From the NCBI RefSeq assembly GCF_036417845.1, contig NC_089985.1, forward strand, positions 33,996,583 through 34,060,582: 64,000 nt of DNA. Reading direction: 5' to 3'. Origin of the DNA: Apteryx mantelli (Eukaryota > Chordata > Aves > Apterygiformes > Apterygidae). Made by a program: the position numbers and the translations under genes. The notes beneath the pieces are model-generated. The model was not told where the DNA came from. It saw only the letters and a program-made list of their open reading frames with translations, and ran no database searches. Below are positions 62,101 to 64,000 of this stretch, in pieces. Every line of letters begins with the position of its first letter. Position 1 is the first letter of the stretch.

Positions 62101-64000
62101 CCGGCATGGGGAACAGAGCGATCTCGTGGCCGAGAGAGAAATGAGCAGGCAGGCGAGGTTCTGTGCGGGAGACGATCCCGGGACGGAGCCAAGCCACCAA
62201 CCCTGCTGAGGTCCTGCCTGCCATGGACGGCAGAGGCAAAGGGGGAGCAGAGGGAGCTCTGTGGCCTTTGACGAGGCCAGCGTGTGAACCCCGTCTCTCC
62301 CACCTCCATGCAGCGGCACCAGCGAAGAAGCCACTAGGTACCTTCCTGCTGAGGATGAGCCCCGGGCAATTCTGCACTGCAGAGCTGCCACCATGTGCAG
62401 CCAGGGAAGGGGAGCACTTGGCTCAACAGGGGATTCAAGACACGTAGAAAGGGAAAGAAAATCAGGGAAACAGAAAGATGGGAGATGTCTCAGATGCTGC
62501 CAAAGCAAATCTGGGAACACAACACACTGCCCCCTTTTATCTCTGGCTCCACATGCCATTTATCCAGCACTATGAGAATGATTTTGCAAGGACATCTCTG
62601 ACCGCTGCTCCATTATCCTAATGCCGTCTTCACATTGCTCTGTGCAAGTTGCATTTTATCCATCTTATGGTACCTCTACACCACTGGGGGATGGAAATGG
62701 GCCCTCCTGTAAAGGATGATCTCGCCCAAATTATCAAATGACAAAAGAAAATGGTATATTTAATATATTGGCTGTGCTGACTCCTGATAAGGTTATCTAA
62801 GGGACACCAGTCAGAATCAAGCTCATAGCTGAAAAAGAAAAACCCGAAAAAGGTGAATTTCAGTACCAGTGTATTTTAATTCATGAAACACTGCACCAGC
62901 ACCTCTCTAGATATTGGTACACATAAAAAATGATTTACATAAAACCTGATTATAAAAGCTTCTGTCAAGTCATCTCAGAATGAATTTGGGCCAGTATTCA
63001 CAGGTCCCACATTAATATCCAAGCAATGTTCAGTCAGAGTATCAGGAAAACATCAGGATAAGTCTCTTCTTGTGATTTTAATGTTTCTGATCTTTTGTAT
63101 TGTTTAATTCTGGTCACTTGCCAAATCTGGGAAGGAGCCCTTGTGGATTAGCTGACCTCAGCTCTTTACACAGTCAATGAAAATTACAGAGCTGATTTTC
63201 TCCAATAGACCAAAAAGGGATGAGGGGAGATGAAGCAATTTTCAAGTGAAAATTCAGCATTCACAATCTTCTCCTATCGCTGATGAATGTTCTGAAATGC
63301 ACAGGGGAAAAACAGCAAGAAAACTGAAGTCTTAACAGTTTTTTTGTTTCCAGTTTGGCTGGAAATGCAAGAACAGTACAATCATTTCCAACTGTAATTA
63401 GAACCCAAAACATACAGTGGAAAATCATGAGCTGAATTTTTTTGAAGAGTTTCTTGGTCCATCACAGATTACCCCTTAAACATGATGACACACATCATTC
63501 AATTTCTAGCAGTTCGCATTAGAGATTCCACTCAGAGGTTTCTACATAACATTCACCACCACCCAAACGAAATCGGTTTCAAAGATGAATGGAAGAAAGA
63601 GTGTTTCAACACATTAAAGTGTGGATAAACCGTTTTTCATCTCTAAATTGTTGGAAGCTCATGAATTGTATAAATCATAACTAGGCATCAGTAGCCCGCT
63701 GCATGCTGCATTCTCCCTCTTCAGCTGCAGCTTGCATTTTGAGACAGGGTATAGTCACTAGCTTTGACAAGAGCAATCCTAAAAAGAATTAAGAAATATG
63801 AGGATTGAGTGCCTTTGTAATATAAACCACATAACTGGTTTTAAGGTTTCAGGCAGAGGAAAGAAAGAGAACTGCACCATGCACACAGTGATTGCAGGAC
63901 TCACGGTGATTCTGGGGGACTTTCCTCCCTCGACTGGGACTCCCCAGGCTCTTCTGTGCTCGTGTGCAAATATTTGCCGTGGGAACACGGGCTCTCCGGT
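56149..64000 (-). other. AGBL4: AGBL4 intron sequence
   Basis: No further exon was recognised on either strand. It includes an ATTT repeat (about 57554-57571), a GTTT repeat (about 59284-59306), a G-rich patch (GGGGGGCGGGGGGC, about 60574-60588) and a CNE-like AT-rich block at 60.59-61.06 kb. Open frames at 61.77-62.6 kb on both strands overlap in slightly GC-rich DNA and have no recognised domain. Confidence 0.7.
60590..61060. promoter_or_regulatory. Candidate conserved non-coding element in AGBL4 intron
   Basis: Contains gaaagattaatctttttaat, agctcaaattaaaaacc, cctgttatttatgaaaag, catgccaggcctaatcag and cacaattacttgcttgcg. Non-repetitive, non-coding, homeobox-motif rich. Composition-based call only. 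Confidence 0.25.

Larger units (their letters stand above)
55880..64000 (-). other. AGBL4: AGBL4 locus, 3' part
   Basis: AGBL4 encodes cytosolic carboxypeptidase 6 (M14 metallocarboxypeptidase family), which shortens polyglutamate chains on tubulin and other proteins. Only one coding exon is visible (56052-56148). Sequence to its right is intron; the preceding exon with the end of the catalytic domain (the YTLEVSFY region in human) was not found up to 64 kb, consistent with the very large introns of this gene. AGBL4 and SPATA6 are in the same orientation, as in human. Confidence 0.85.

Noticed and set aside
1-64000. CRISPR arrays, bacterial operons, tRNA or rRNA genes
   Set aside because: None seen. 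The window has vertebrate gene structure with small exons, GT-AG introns and CpG islands.

Overview
The window looks like sauropsid, most likely avian, nuclear DNA. Genes are split into small exons with GT-AG introns, there are two CpG-rich blocks, and interspersed repeats are sparse. The clearest repeat is an old CR1-type LINE; there are also weak MIR-like relics and a fragment of a LINE reverse transcriptase. I see no sign of bacterial, organellar or viral organisation. The longest open frames lie in GC-rich blocks where stop codons are rare, and I do not read them as genes.

Layout. Positions 1 to about 18.6 kb hold the 5' half of SPATA6 on the minus strand. Seven consecutive coding exons were rebuilt from splice signals, phase and family similarity: 18232-18279, 12276-12413, 10703-10751, 9745-9786, 8269-8393, 2966-3046 and 127-405. 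They join in one frame into 254 codons, about half of the roughly 490-residue mammalian protein. The rest lies beyond the left edge. The promoter is a CpG island (about 17.7-18.85 kb) with an NRF1 palindrome, GC boxes and a degenerate three-unit repeat resembling ZNF143 sites.

From about 18.9 to 55.9 kb I find no convincing protein-coding exon. This stretch holds a second, orphan CpG-rich block (44.35-45.66 kb), a reverse-transcriptase relic (38.57-38.95 kb, minus), a GC-rich unexplained open frame (37.44-38.03 kb), several MIR-like fragments, an inverted-repeat family, a perfect hairpin (23.39 kb) and AT-rich homeobox-motif-rich blocks that look like conserved non-coding elements.

At 56052-56148 (minus) lies a clear exon of AGBL4 (cytosolic carboxypeptidase 6), from the C-terminal end of its catalytic region. 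The sequence from 56.15 to 64 kb is then AGBL4 intron. In human, AGBL4 and SPATA6 are neighbours in the same orientation (AGBL4 3' end facing the SPATA6 promoter), so this exon fixes the left-hand gene as SPATA6 rather than its paralogue SPATA6L. The two genes are unrelated in mechanism: SPATA6 builds the sperm head-tail connecting piece, while AGBL4 removes glutamates from tubulin and other proteins. The most useful observations are the frame-neutral 42-nt SPATA6 microexon, the in-frame stop plus poly(A) signal directly after the AGBL4 exon, the RT relic, and the orphan CpG block.
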